This document shows positions 27,589 to 36,740 of a stretch of 64,000 bases of DNA, in pieces. How positions within the stretch are numbered: the stretch's first letter is position 1; every line of letters starts with the position of its first letter. The notes beneath the pieces were generated by a model, which saw only the letters and a program-made list of their open reading frames with translations, was not told the origin of the DNA and ran no database searches. Both the position numbers and the translations under genes were made by a program. Source of the stretch: Clostridium cylindrosporum DSM 605 (GTDB taxonomy: Bacteria; Bacillota; Clostridia; Clostridiales; Caloramatoraceae); contig NZ_LFVU01000027.1 of the NCBI RefSeq assembly GCF_001047375.1, positions 62,001 through 126,000 on the forward strand, read 5' to 3'.

Positions 27589-28353
27589 ATGGAGGGTATC
27601 TACGGAGTTTTTGTATTTATTATAGGAAGCATTCTCGGGAGCTTTTTTAATCTATGCATTTTTAGAATACCAAGTGAGGAATCAATTGTGTTTCCACCTT
27701 CCAATTGTCCAAAGTGTAAAAGTAATATAAAAAAGTATGATTTAATACCTATAATTAGTTATTTAATCCTTAGGGGCAAATGTAGAAATTGCAGTGAGAA
27801 GGTATCTATTCAGTATCCACTAATTGAATTATTAACAGGTATATTGTTTACTATTATTTACTTATACTTTGGGTTTAGTGTTGAACTTTTCTTGTATTTA
27901 GTATTAGTTTCAGTATTAATTATTACATCAGTTATCGACATTAATACTGGTTATATATACGAGAGGGTTAGCCTTGTAGGTATCATAGCAGGAGTAGTAT
28001 TTATAGTATATAAATATATATCTAGTGGTGAAATGTTAACCTATATTTTAGGAGGAGTAGCTGCTGGAGGAATAATTGCTATAATTATACTTTTAACAAA
28101 TGGTATGGGCTGGGGAGATGCTGAAGTAGCATTTTTGTGTGGATTATTCCTTGGACTATCATCATCTATTCTTATGATATTTTTATCTATAGTTTTAGGT
28201 GGAATAGGTGCATCAATTTTACTTGTTTTTGGGAAAAAATCAAGAAAGGACGCTATTCCCTTTGCTCCATATATATCTATTGGGGGATTAATAGCACTAT
28301 TATACGGTGAAGGGATAGTAAAAGCGTTTTTAAGTTATTATGGGCTATATTAA
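27589..28353 (+). CDS. pilD: Prepilin peptidase (type IV leader peptidase)
   Basis: The 254-residue membrane aspartic protease has the N-terminal methylase-type domain with two CxxC pairs (CPKC, CRNC) and about seven membrane helices. Catalytic Asp residues lie in VIDINTG (~117) and GWGDAEV (~182). It cleaves the leaders of the pilins encoded around it and may N-methylate them. ATG follows a GGGGG site. Confidence 0.93.
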   Translation: MEGIYGVFVFIIGSILGSFFNLCIFRIPSEESIVFPPSNCPKCKSNIKKYDLIPIISYLILRGKCRNCSEKVSIQYPLIELLTGILFTIIYLYFGFSVELFLYLVLVSVLIITSVIDINTGYIYERVSLVGIIAGVVFIVYKYISSGEMLTYILGGVAAGGIIAIIILLTNGMGWGDAEVAFLCGLFLGLSSSILMIFLSIVLGGIGASILLVFGKKSRKDAIPFAPYISIGGLIALLYGEGIVKAFLSYYGLY

Positions 28354-28813
28354 TAAAAAAATGTATAAAAGGGGGATTACCTATATAGAGGTAATCTCCT
28401 CTTTATTTATAATAACGATTATATTTACACTTATATTTCCTTTTGTTATTAAGGGTAAGACTAGCAGTTTAGATAGTGTTACAAAGCAAGTAGTAGGTAA
28501 GCTAAAGTATGGAAAGAGTTTAGCAATAGCTAATAATGCAAGTGTATATATAAGATTTCTAAATTTAGATAATGGAGGATATAAATCTTTGGAATTTTAT
28601 TTAAATGATAAAAAGCAACAGGATTATAAATTGCCAAGTGGTTTTGTGATTATTACTAATAATAATGATCTTTATAACAAAAATGTTGTTTTTAAGTCCG
28701 ATGGTACATTAAATCATAGAGCAACAACATTAAAGGTAAGAGATGTAAATAGCAAAAAAGAAGCAAGCGTAACATTAACAATAGGATATACAAGAATAAT
28801 GAGGGTTAATTAA
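28340..28813 (+). CDS. Pseudopilin-like protein
   Basis: This protein of up to 157 residues has the leader KRG|ITYIEVISSLFIITIIF, a variant prepilin site with Glu at +5. The remainder is beta rich, like minor pseudopilins of the GspH/ComGD type. The outer ATG (28340) overlaps pilD by 14 nt; an inner ATG (28361) gives a shorter leader. Neither has a clear ribosome site, so translational coupling is likely. Confidence 0.78.
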   Translation: MGYINKKMYKRGITYIEVISSLFIITIIFTLIFPFVIKGKTSSLDSVTKQVVGKLKYGKSLAIANNASVYIRFLNLDNGGYKSLEFYLNDKKQQDYKLPSGFVIITNNNDLYNKNVVFKSDGTLNHRATTLKVRDVNSKKEASVTLTIGYTRIMRVN

Positions 28814-29194
28814 ATGAAAAAAGGAATGGTTTACATAGAAGCTCTTGTTTCTAGTGTTATAACAATAGTTTTAATAGTATCTGTTTCAAAGCTAAGTTTA
28901 ACAGGAGTTAAAATACTAGAAAACACTAGGGAAAAAGGAAAGGCACTGGATATAGTAAGAGGAGTTAGTAGTTTATATAGAGCAGATAAGTTAATAGCTC
29001 TAGATTCAGGAATTAATATAGGTAAGATTTCAGATTTGTATTGCTTTATTGAAAATGGAGAGAGAACTAAAGGTGAGAAAGATTTTATATTATACACAGA
29101 AAATGTTTACAAAGAAGGCATACAAATGATAAAAATAAAAATTGTATCAAGTGAAAATAAGTTTAAAGATATAAGTATGGTGGTGGCAAAATAA
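28814..29194 (+). CDS. Pseudopilin-like protein
   Basis: The 126-residue protein has leader KKG|MVYIEALVSSVITIVLIVSV and a long N-terminal helix, which fits a minor pseudopilin. Glu at +5 is present. It directly follows the previous pseudopilin and overlaps the next gene by 1 nt (ATAATG). No named family could be assigned. Confidence 0.78.
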   Translation: MKKGMVYIEALVSSVITIVLIVSVSKLSLTGVKILENTREKGKALDIVRGVSSLYRADKLIALDSGINIGKISDLYCFIENGERTKGEKDFILYTENVYKEGIQMIKIKIVSSENKFKDISMVVAK

Positions 29195-29601
29195 TGTTTA
29201 AAGGTAAAAAAAGAGGATTTACACTAATCGAGGCTATTTCATCTTTATTTATAATTAGTATTGTTGTTATAGGAAGTTTGAATTTTTATAAGATATCAGG
29301 TAATCTACTTTCAAGTTCTGAAAATCAAGGGATAATAAATACAAATCTTAGAATTGCTCAAGAGTTTATAGTAGATAAGGTTAAAAATTCTTCAACAATT
29401 AGATTAAATGGAAGTAGTATTTTAATAGATGGAGATAGATTGTTTGTAGAGAGAAGTATATTAAGGTATGGAAGTGCATCTCAGCAAATTTCTCCTGATA
29501 TAATGAAGGTATCTGTTGAGGATATAGGGAGTAACCTTTATAGAATTAACACTATTGGAGAATATGAAACCTTAAGCACAATAGTTAAAAGAGGTGAGTA
29601 A
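29194..29601 (+). CDS. Pseudopilin-like protein (PilW/ComGF-type)
   Basis: The 135-residue protein has the canonical prepilin leader KRG|FTLIEAISSLFIISIVV and a C-terminal beta-rich domain. By position and size it is a minor pseudopilin, perhaps PilW or ComGF like. It overlaps both flanking reading frames or lies within a few bases of them, so the pseudopilins are made as a coupled set. Confidence 0.82.
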   Translation: MFKGKKRGFTLIEAISSLFIISIVVIGSLNFYKISGNLLSSSENQGIINTNLRIAQEFIVDKVKNSSTIRLNGSSILIDGDRLFVERSILRYGSASQQISPDIMKVSVEDIGSNLYRINTIGEYETLSTIVKRGE

Positions 29602-29602
29602 G

Positions 29603-30055
29603 GTGAAAAAAGGTTTTATCACCATATATCTACTTCCTATATTTTTATCACTTATGTTTATAAGTGTACAGGTAGTTCAAAGCATAACATCTTCCCATGG
29701 ATTAACTAATAATTATTTAGGTAAACAAAAAGCAGAATATCTTGCAGATATAGGGTTGAAGCATGGAATAAAGGTGTCTAAAGAGGAGATTGTAGCAAAG
29801 GGATACTATATTAATCTTATTAATGATAATATTGAATTAAGTGAATATTTTGAGGGAAGTGAATATACAAAGGTTACAATTAGAGTTAAGAGTTCTGATG
29901 AAAGTATAACTATAGGAGTAGAGTCTATAAGTAATGTTGGGTCCTACTCCCATAAGTTAAATCATCATTATACTATAGATATAGAATCAGAAGAAAATAA
30001 TGTTGACAATTCCCATGAAAACTTAGATACTAAAAAAAATGGTAATTTAACCTAA
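29603..30055 (+). CDS. PilX-like minor pilus protein
   Basis: This 150-residue protein begins with KKGFITIYLLPIFLSLMFISV, a hydrophobic N-terminus without Glu at +5. Proteins lacking that Glu at the end of pseudopilin sets are often PilX/GspK types that cap the tip. The second GTG (29603) is 6 nt after GAGGTG and is preferred over GTG 29594. An 8-bp inverted repeat (30045-30070) covers its stop. Confidence 0.7.
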   Translation: MKKGFITIYLLPIFLSLMFISVQVVQSITSSHGLTNNYLGKQKAEYLADIGLKHGIKVSKEEIVAKGYYINLINDNIELSEYFEGSEYTKVTIRVKSSDESITIGVESISNVGSYSHKLNHHYTIDIESEENNVDNSHENLDTKKNGNLT

Positions 30056-30099
30056 GGGTTAGGGTTAAATAAGTAGGTTTTTGGAGGTTGAAGGGTATT

Positions 30100-30603
30100 A
30101 TGGATAAAGTTGCACTTATAGGGATGCCAGGTTGCGGGAAAAGTACAATAGGAAAACTACTTGAGAGTAAGCTTAGTATAAGCCTTATAGATTTAGATGA
30201 TTACATAACTAAAATGGAAGGTAAGAGCATAGATGAATTATTCAGCAAGGGTGAGGATAATTTTAGAAACTCTGAATCAAGGGCATTAAGAGAAGTAGCT
30301 TCACTTAATGGGTCAATTATAGTTTCAACAGGTGGAGGAATAGTTAAAAATACTAAAAATGTTTCTGTCCTTAGGGAAAATTTTCTAGTGGTTTTTATTG
30401 ATAGACCTGTTGATAATATATATGAAGATATAGACACTGATTCAAGGCCACTTTTAAAGAATAATAAGGATGCTCTTATAAACTTATATAATGAAAGATA
30501 TGAATTATATAAAGGTGCCTGTCACATACATATAAAAAATCTTTCGCATATAGACAAAGTTGTAGATGATATTATAGATGAAATAAAGTCATATAGACCT
30601 TAG
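30100..30603 (+). CDS. aroK: Shikimate kinase
   Basis: This 167-residue P-loop kinase phosphorylates shikimate. Walker A is GMPGCGKST (~8-16), DLDDYI is the shikimate-binding Asp region, FRNSESRALRE and STGGGIV follow, and DSRPLL is in the lid. ATG 30100 replaces an in-frame TTG at 30088 that abuts the GGAGG site. Confidence 0.93.
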   Translation: MDKVALIGMPGCGKSTIGKLLESKLSISLIDLDDYITKMEGKSIDELFSKGEDNFRNSESRALREVASLNGSIIVSTGGGIVKNTKNVSVLRENFLVVFIDRPVDNIYEDIDTDSRPLLKNNKDALINLYNERYELYKGACHIHIKNLSHIDKVVDDIIDEIKSYRP

Positions 30604-30660
30604 GAGAATCTATAACTGTTTGCATTATTATATTAAATTTGTTAAAATACTAAGTGCTAT

Positions 30661-30688
30661 AAGTATAGTTTTAATACTTTTTTGGAAG
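30661..30688 (+). terminator. Possible weak terminator between aroK and aroQ
   Basis: AAGTAT (30661-30666) can pair with ATACTT (30674-30679) with T6 after it. The stem is short and its T run leads into the aroQ ribosome site, so it may attenuate rather than stop transcription. Confidence 0.35.
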
Positions 30689-30696
30689 TGATAAAT

Positions 30697-31131
30697 ATGA
30701 ATATATTAGTTATAAATGGACCAAACCTTAATTTTCTTGGAATAAGAGAAAAAGGTATATATGGTACAGGAACATATGATGATCTTTGTACCTACATTAA
30801 AAGTGAATCTAAAAAGTTAAATGTTAATGTGAATATTCTTCAAAGTAATATTGAAGGAGAGATTATTAATTTCATACAAGAGTCCTATGGAAAAGTTGAT
30901 GGAATAGTTATTAACCCAGGGGCTTATACACACTATAGCATAGCAATACATGATGCTTTAAAATCTATAATAGTACCTATAGTTGAGGTACACCTAAGTA
31001 ATATACATAGTAGAGAAGAGTTTAGAAAAACTTCTGTAACTGCACCTGCATGTAGTGGTCAAATAAGTGGATTTGGATTTGAAAGCTATATACTAGGTAT
31101 TAAGGCTTTAGTTAATTTAGGAGGAAATTAG
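30697..31131 (+). CDS. aroQ: 3-Dehydroquinate dehydratase, type II
   Basis: The 144-residue dodecameric enzyme carries INGPNLNFLGIREKGIYG, with the catalytic Tyr in the flexible loop, and NPGAYTHYSIAIHDA and EVHLSNIHSREEFR with the catalytic His. It converts 3-dehydroquinate to 3-dehydroshikimate. ATG 30697 follows TTGGAAGTGAT; an upstream TTG overlaps that site. Confidence 0.95.
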   Translation: MNILVINGPNLNFLGIREKGIYGTGTYDDLCTYIKSESKKLNVNVNILQSNIEGEIINFIQESYGKVDGIVINPGAYTHYSIAIHDALKSIIVPIVEVHLSNIHSREEFRKTSVTAPACSGQISGFGFESYILGIKALVNLGGN

Positions 31132-31134
31132 TAG

Positions 31135-32205
31135 ATGATAGCTAAAAGACTTGAAAACTTTAGAAAGAAACTAATAGAATCAAGTATTGACGCAGCATTA
31201 ATTTCTAATGATTATAACAGAAATTATCTTTCAGGATTTACAGGTGACGAAAGTTATATATTAATTACAGATTCAAAGGCTTACTTTATAACAGACTCTA
31301 GATTTACTCAGCAGGCTAGAGAAGAGGTTAAAGATTATGAAGTCTTAGAGTATAAACATAGCGTTGAATCATGTATCAAGGATATTTTAATTAAGAACAA
31401 TATAGCTATTCTAGGAATAGAGGAAGGTTATGTAACTCTTAAAAAATATGAAGGCTATAGGGAAAATTTTACTAATGTAGAAATCGTAAAACTAGAATCA
31501 TTAATAGAAAATTTAAGAATAATAAAGGATGAAAGTGAAATAGAATTAATTTCTAAAGCTGCTAATATAGCTGATAAAGCTTTTGAATATATTTTATCCT
31601 TTATAAAAGAAGGGATTTCAGAGCTTGATGTAGCAATTGAGCTTGAATTATATATGAAAAAGTTAGGAGCATCTAGCCTTTCATTTCCGACTATTGTTGC
31701 ATCAGGAGAAAGATCCTCACTTCCACATGGAGTGGCAACAGATAAGCTAATAAGAAATGGGGATTTTGTAACTCTTGATTTTGGATGTGTATATAAAGGA
31801 TATTGCTCTGATATGACTAGAACTGTTGTAGTAGGCAAAGCTACAGAGGAGCAAAAGAAAATATATAATTTGGTTCTTAAAGCAAATGAGGAGGCACTTA
31901 AGTGTGCAAAGCCAGGAGTAAAATGCTCTGAGCTTGATAAAGTTGCAAGAGACATAATTATAAAAGGCGGTTATGGAGAAAAGTTTGGCCATGGACTTGG
32001 TCATGGAGTTGGGCGTGAAATTCATGAATCTCCAAGAGTTAGTCCAAAGGGAACACATACTTTAGAGCCTGGAATGGTTATAACCGATGAGCCTGGAATT
32101 TATATTGAAGGTACTGGTGGGGTTAGAATAGAAGACCTTTTGGTTATAACTCAAGATGGTTGTAGGGTTCTTTCAAAGTCGCCAAAGTCATTGATTGAAT
32201 TATAA
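31135..32205 (+). CDS. pepP: Xaa-Pro aminopeptidase / dipeptidase (M24 family)
   Basis: This 356-residue pita-bread metallopeptidase has an N-terminal creatinase-like domain (~1-125) and a C-terminal catalytic domain. Metal ligands lie in LDFGCVYKGYCSDMTRT (two Asp), HGLGHGVGREIHE (His), DEPGIY and GGVRIED (Glu). It removes N-terminal residues before proline. aroQ-pepP-efp is a common Firmicute order. ATG comes 3 nt after the aroQ stop, with the GGAGG inside aroQ. Confidence 0.9.
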   Translation: MIAKRLENFRKKLIESSIDAALISNDYNRNYLSGFTGDESYILITDSKAYFITDSRFTQQAREEVKDYEVLEYKHSVESCIKDILIKNNIAILGIEEGYVTLKKYEGYRENFTNVEIVKLESLIENLRIIKDESEIELISKAANIADKAFEYILSFIKEGISELDVAIELELYMKKLGASSLSFPTIVASGERSSLPHGVATDKLIRNGDFVTLDFGCVYKGYCSDMTRTVVVGKATEEQKKIYNLVLKANEEALKCAKPGVKCSELDKVARDIIIKGGYGEKFGHGLGHGVGREIHESPRVSPKGTHTLEPGMVITDEPGIYIEGTGGVRIEDLLVITQDGCRVLSKSPKSLIEL

Positions 32206-32277
32206 TATATATTTTTACTTTAAACGTATATTTTTATAAGAATATGTTAATAATTACTATATGGAGGGATAACATTC

Positions 32278-32835
32278 ATGATTACAGCAGGAGATTTTAG
32301 AAAAGGTAGTACTTTTGAGTATGATGGACAAGTACTTACAATAATTGACTTTATGCACGTAAAACCAGGAAAGGGAGCTGCTTTCGTTAGAACAAAAACA
32401 AGAAACGTTAAAACTGGGGCAGTACTTGAAAAAACTTTTAACCCAACTGAAAAATTCCCAGAAGCAGTAATCGAAAGAAAAGAGATGCAATACCTATATA
32501 ATGATGGAGAATTATACTACTTTATGGATATGGCATCATATGATCAAGTTCCACTTGACTTTGCAAAGGTTGAAGATTCTATAAAGTATATTAAGGAAAA
32601 TGAATTCGCTATTATTAAGTTCTTTAAAGGTGAAGCATTCTCAGTTGAAGCTCCTAACTTTGTTGAACTAGAAGTTGTTGAAACAGAGCCAGGTGTTAAG
32701 GGAGATACTGCAACAAATGTAACTAAACCAGCTAAGGTTGAAACAGGAGCTACATTTAATGTTCCTATATTCATTAACCAAGGAGACAAAATAAGAATTG
32801 ATACTAGAACAGGTGACTATATGTCACGTGCTTAG
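32278..32835 (+). CDS. efp: Elongation factor P
   Basis: The 185-residue factor has the KOW-like N-terminal domain with tip loop KPGKGAAF, where Lys ~32 is the usual modification site, followed by two OB domains ending TGDYMSRA. It relieves ribosome stalling at polyproline. Length and ends match the family exactly. GGAGGG precedes the ATG, and a strong terminator follows. Confidence 0.97.
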   Translation: MITAGDFRKGSTFEYDGQVLTIIDFMHVKPGKGAAFVRTKTRNVKTGAVLEKTFNPTEKFPEAVIERKEMQYLYNDGELYYFMDMASYDQVPLDFAKVEDSIKYIKENEFAIIKFFKGEAFSVEAPNFVELEVVETEPGVKGDTATNVTKPAKVETGATFNVPIFINQGDKIRIDTRTGDYMSRA

Positions 32836-32843
32836 GTAATAAT

Positions 32844-32873
32844 AAATATTGACCGTAAGGTCAATATTTTTTT
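32844..32873 (+). terminator. efp terminator with GUAA loop
   Basis: AAATATTGACC (32844-32854) and GGTCAATATTT (32859-32869) enclose a GTAA (GNRA) loop; T residues follow to 32873. Confidence 0.92.
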
Positions 32874-32889
32874 AATAAGGAGGAAAGTT

Positions 32890-33318
32890 ATGGAAAATCT
32901 AATGAAAAAAGCAGCATACTTAAAGGGACTGTGTGATGGACTTGATATTTCAGAAAGCACAAAGGAAGGAAAGGTTCTTCTAGCAATAGTAGATATGCTT
33001 GAAGAGATGACTCAAGAAATTGGAGAAATAAATGAATTATATGAAGAATTAGATTCATATGTTGAATCAATTGATGAAGCAGTATTAGAAATTGAAGAGG
33101 TTCTATTCGAAGATGAGGACCATGAGTGTGATTGTGGATGCCATGATGAAGATGGATATGTAGAGATTGAATGTCCAAATTGTGGAGATCAGATTTTCCT
33201 TGATGAAGGAATGTTTGAAGATGAAGATGAAATAATTTGTCCTAATTGTGATGAGCCAATATCATTTGAATCTTCATGCGGAGGATGCGACTGTAGTTGC
33301 GAAGAGACAGAAGAGTAA
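32890..33318 (+). CDS. CD1247 N-terminal domain / zinc-ribbon protein
   Basis: This 142-residue very acidic protein starts with an alpha-helical domain (KKAAYLKGLCDGLDIS... ~1-75) as in the CD1247 family of Clostridia. A zinc-ribbon part follows with CPNCGDQ and CPNCDEP pairs, plus extra Cys clusters CDCGCH and CGGCDCSC. Function is unknown. It sits between efp and spoIIIA in its own unit behind AAGGAGG, with a terminator at its end. Confidence 0.82.
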   Translation: MENLMKKAAYLKGLCDGLDISESTKEGKVLLAIVDMLEEMTQEIGEINELYEELDSYVESIDEAVLEIEEVLFEDEDHECDCGCHDEDGYVEIECPNCGDQIFLDEGMFEDEDEIICPNCDEPISFESSCGGCDCSCEETEE

Positions 33319-33338
33319 TTAAATAGATAAGTATGAAA

Positions 33339-33370
33339 GAGTATCTAAAATTTTTTAGATACTCTTTTTT
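33339..33370 (+). terminator. Terminator before spoIIIA
   Basis: GAGTATCTAAAA (33339-33350) pairs with TTTTAGATACTC (33353-33364), followed by T6. Confidence 0.9.
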
Positions 33371-33432
33371 AATTTAATCATAAAATAAAGATTTACGTAA
33401 TAAATATTATATCAAGAGGGGAGGGTTACATA

Positions 33433-34404
33433 TTGCAAACTGAATATGATGAAAAAATCATTGAAATGATTGATAGAGATATATTTTCAGCTTTACCGGA
33501 AAATATATCATCTGTGCTTAGAAAGTTACATAATAATGATATTTCAAAGATCGAAGAAATAAGACTTAGAATAAATAGACCACTTATGATAAGTATAAGT
33601 GGAGAGGATCGTTGTGTAATGAGAGATGGAAAGATATCTCGAATAGTATTAGGAGATTTCTTGATTAGCAGAAGTGATATAGAAAAAACTTTGCAGTTAA
33701 TGAGTAACTTTTCTGTATATGCAATTGAAGAAGATTTAAAGCAAGGATTTATTACTTTAAAAGGTGGACATAGAGTTGGAATGGTTGGGAGAGTTGTAAC
33801 TGAAAATAAGAAAATAAAAACAATGAAAAATCTTTCAGGTATGAATATAAGAGTAGCAAGAGAAGTTAAAAATTGCTCTTTAAATTTACTTAACAGGTTA
33901 TATCAAGGAGACATAAAACATACATTAATAGTGTCACCACCTGGATGTGGCAAAACAACTTTGTTAAGAGATATAGTTAGAAATTTAAGTGATGGAAATA
34001 GAGATTTATCTTTAAAAGGATACAAAGTAGGTATAGTTGACGAAAGATCTGAAATAGCAGGATGCTTTATGGGAATTCCTCAAAGAGATGTAGGCATTCG
34101 CAGTGATGTATTAGATGGATGTCCAAAGGTTCAAGGCATGACTATGCTATTAAGGTCTATGTCTCCGGAGATTATTGCAGTTGACGAAATTGGGAGTCTT
34201 GAGGATGCAGTAGCTATAGAAGATGCAATAAATTCTGGAGTTAAAATTATAGCAACTGTACATGGAAAAAGTATATGTGAAATTAATAAAAGAATAGGAA
34301 TTAGAAGTTTACTAGAAAAGGATGCCTTTGAAAAAGTAGTTATACTAAGTAGAAAAAAAGGTCCAGGAACAATTGAAGAAATAATTAACCTAACAAAAGT
34401 ATAA
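33433..34404 (+). CDS. spoIIIAA: Stage III sporulation protein AA (ATPase)
   Basis: The 323-residue secretion-type ATPase has Walker A SPPGCGKTT (~174-182) and Walker B IIAVDEIG. It resembles PilT-like motors and is mother-cell expressed, powering the SpoIIIA-SpoIIQ channel. TTG 33433 is used: GAGGGGAGGG lies 7 nt upstream. It opens the eight-gene spoIIIA operon; the sigma-E promoter expected in the 60-nt gap before it could not be placed with confidence. Confidence 0.94.
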   Translation: MQTEYDEKIIEMIDRDIFSALPENISSVLRKLHNNDISKIEEIRLRINRPLMISISGEDRCVMRDGKISRIVLGDFLISRSDIEKTLQLMSNFSVYAIEEDLKQGFITLKGGHRVGMVGRVVTENKKIKTMKNLSGMNIRVAREVKNCSLNLLNRLYQGDIKHTLIVSPPGCGKTTLLRDIVRNLSDGNRDLSLKGYKVGIVDERSEIAGCFMGIPQRDVGIRSDVLDGCPKVQGMTMLLRSMSPEIIAVDEIGSLEDAVAIEDAINSGVKIIATVHGKSICEINKRIGIRSLLEKDAFEKVVILSRKKGPGTIEEIINLTKV

Positions 34405-34451
34405 ATCTCTTAAATAAGTTTATTTCAAAAAACTAAAGAAGGAGTGATAGT

Positions 34452-34970
34452 TTGTTAAAAGTTATTGGGAGTATACTTGTTATTATGTCTACGACTCTTG
34501 TAGGTTTTTATTATTCTAGGATGTTTTCAGAGAGATTAAAACAAATAAGGGAATTACAATATTCCCTAAATATGCTTGAGTCCGAAATAATTTACTCAGC
34601 ATCTCCTTTGATTCAAGCTATGGAGTATGTAGCAGAAAGAAGTAGAGCACCTATTAATGAATTTTTTAGAGTTTTTTCAGAAAAGCTTTATAAAAAAGAA
34701 ATAGAGGGTATCCTAGAGGGGTTCCAAAGTACCATGATGGAATTTAAGGGTAAGTTAAGGCTAGAAAAAGATGAAATAGACACACTAGCATCATTCGTTA
34801 AATCCTTAGAAAGTAGTGATTTAGAAGGGCAGAAAGCAAATTTTAATATAACTATGAAAAAGTTAGAGGGATTTGAAAAAAGAGCAGAGGAGTCTATGAC
34901 TAAAAACGAAAAGTTATATAAATATTTAGGAGTATGTAGTGGACTACTTGTAGTTATAATACTAGTTTAA
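34452..34970 (+). CDS. spoIIIAB: Stage III sporulation protein AB
   Basis: This 172-residue protein has N- and C-terminal membrane segments around a helical cytoplasmic domain containing LRELQ-like IRELQYSLNMLESEI. It is GspF-like and is thought to couple the ATPase to the channel. TTG 34452 follows GGAGTGAT. Confidence 0.92.
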   Translation: MLKVIGSILVIMSTTLVGFYYSRMFSERLKQIRELQYSLNMLESEIIYSASPLIQAMEYVAERSRAPINEFFRVFSEKLYKKEIEGILEGFQSTMMEFKGKLRLEKDEIDTLASFVKSLESSDLEGQKANFNITMKKLEGFEKRAEESMTKNEKLYKYLGVCSGLLVVIILV

Positions 34971-34983
34971 AAGAGGTGATTGG

Positions 34984-35178
34984 ATGGATGTAACTCTAAT
35001 ATTTAAAATAGCAACAATTGGGGTTGTGGTAGCGGTTCTAGATAGACTTCTAGACAGTATGGGAAAAAGAGAACAAGGATCTATGCTAACCGTTGCAGGT
35101 CTTTTAACAGTTCTATTACTGGTTTTAGGACTTATAACTCAACTTTTTTCAAGCATAAAGTCTATGTTCCAATTTTAG
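34984..35178 (+). CDS. spoIIIAC: Stage III sporulation protein AC
   Basis: This 64-residue protein has two membrane helices and a short loop (DRLLDSMGKREQGS), matching the very small SpoIIIAC family. It lies in the membrane of the channel complex. AGAGGTGATT precedes the ATG. Confidence 0.92.
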   Translation: MDVTLIFKIATIGVVVAVLDRLLDSMGKREQGSMLTVAGLLTVLLLVLGLITQLFSSIKSMFQF

Positions 35179-35189
35179 AAGGTGATTAA

Positions 35190-35576
35190 ATGGAGATAGC
35201 TCAAATAGTTGTAATAGGACTTATAGCTACAGTGATAGTAGTATTCTTAAAGGATCAAAAGCCAGAAATTGCTCTTCAGCTTAGTCTAGCAGCAGGAATT
35301 GTTATATTCTTATTTATGATAACTAGGTTAACTGTAGTAGTACAAGCTATTCAAGAAATAGCATTAAAAGTCAATATAGACATTACCTATCTTAATATAG
35401 TATTAAAGATAATTGGTGTAGCATATCTTGCATCATTTGGGGTAGAGATATGTAAAGATGCAGGGCAATCTTCTATAGCAAGCAAAATAGAGTTTGCAGG
35501 AAAAATTATAATTATTTCACTTGCAATACCAATATTAATGGCGGTAATGGATTTGGTGATGAAAATAATGCCATAG
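35190..35576 (+). CDS. spoIIIAD: Stage III sporulation protein AD
   Basis: The 128-residue protein has about three to four membrane helices with the motif SFGVEICKDAGQSSIASKIEFAGK near residue 90. It is a channel membrane component and resembles the downstream half of SpoIIIAC-like proteins. GAAGGTGAT precedes the ATG. Confidence 0.93.
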   Translation: MEIAQIVVIGLIATVIVVFLKDQKPEIALQLSLAAGIVIFLFMITRLTVVVQAIQEIALKVNIDITYLNIVLKIIGVAYLASFGVEICKDAGQSSIASKIEFAGKIIIISLAIPILMAVMDLVMKIMP

Positions 35577-35586
35577 GGTGGTAAAG

Positions 35587-36735
35587 ATGATTAAAAAGGT
35601 ACTTATAAGCTTAATATTTGGATGCTTTATTATGTTTCAATTAAACACTGTAGCATTTGCAATGGAAGGAACAGGTGTTGATTTAAAACAAATAGAAGAG
35701 TTTTCAAATAAGCTTCAGCAGAAAGAAAATTACATACCAAGTTTTAACGTAGGAGAGATAGTCGAAAAGTATAAAGAAACAGGATCTATAGGAGTTACAT
35801 TTAAAGATGTACTAGCTTCTTTAGGTAAATTTATCTTAAAAGAAGTGGTTGCTAACTCAAGGTTACTAGTAGAATTATTAGTCCTTGGTATATTAAGTGC
35901 CATTCTTCAAAATATTCAAAATGCATTTAATAATAGTGGGATTAGTAAAATTGCACACTATGCTTGTTTTTGTACAATAGTCATTATAATAGTTAAAAGT
36001 TTTACTATTGTAATTAATCTTGCAAAGGGCACAATAGATCAGATGACAGAGTTTGCAAGTATATTAATTCCACCATTGATTATGCTAATAGCAACAACAG
36101 GTCAGGTAATATCAGCTGCGACACTAGACCCTATAACAATTTTAATTTTAAGTGTTAGTAGTTCTGTTATTAAGAATTTTATTATACCTTGTACAACTTT
36201 TGTGGTTGTTTTAAATATAGTTAATAGTTTAAGTGATGAACCAAAGGTTATGAGACTAGCATCTTTGATAAAACAAATAAGCTTATGGGCTTTAGGTTTT
36301 ATAATGACTATATTTATAACCTTAATAACTATAAGAAGTAATACTGCAGCTACAATTGATCAGGTTACTCTTAAAACAACAAAGTTTTTTGTTGATAACT
36401 TTATACCACTAGTTGGTAAATCACTATCAGATGCAATAACAACTGTTGTAGGATATTCATTAGTTTTAAAGGATGCAATAAGTATATTAGGTCTTTTAAT
36501 TATGATATGGATATGTATATTCCCGTTACTAAAAATAATAATGATTTCTTTAATATATAAGTTTGTAGGTGCTGTTATGGAACCTGTAGTAGATAAAAAG
36601 ATAATAAATTGCTTATCAAGTGTTGGAAGTTCATTTACAGTGATATTTTCAAGTGTACTTTGCACTGCCATTATGTTTTTTATAATGATAACAATAATAA
36701 CCTCAACAGGTAGATTAATAATGACGGTAGGGTGA
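35587..36735 (+). CDS. spoIIIAE: Stage III sporulation protein AE
   Basis: The 382-residue protein has a signal peptide (MIKKVLISLIFGCFIMF... VAFA), a short outer domain and about seven to eight membrane helices. It is the large membrane core of the SpoIIIA channel. ATG 35587 is preferred over GTG 35578, which overlaps the GGGTGG site. Confidence 0.93.
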   Translation: MIKKVLISLIFGCFIMFQLNTVAFAMEGTGVDLKQIEEFSNKLQQKENYIPSFNVGEIVEKYKETGSIGVTFKDVLASLGKFILKEVVANSRLLVELLVLGILSAILQNIQNAFNNSGISKIAHYACFCTIVIIIVKSFTIVINLAKGTIDQMTEFASILIPPLIMLIATTGQVISAATLDPITILILSVSSSVIKNFIIPCTTFVVVLNIVNSLSDEPKVMRLASLIKQISLWALGFIMTIFITLITIRSNTAATIDQVTLKTTKFFVDNFIPLVGKSLSDAITTVVGYSLVLKDAISILGLLIMIWICIFPLLKIIMISLIYKFVGAVMEPVVDKKIINCLSSVGSSFTVIFSSVLCTAIMFFIMITIITSTGRLIMTVG

Positions 36736-36740
36736 TTAAA

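Noticed and set aside
31455-31955. 166-codon - strand frame
   Set aside because: It is antisense to pepP, has no ribosome site and shows the Ser/Leu-rich composition of a shadow frame.
36360-36671. 103-codon - strand frame opposite spoIIIAE
   Set aside because: Shadow frame without a ribosome site.
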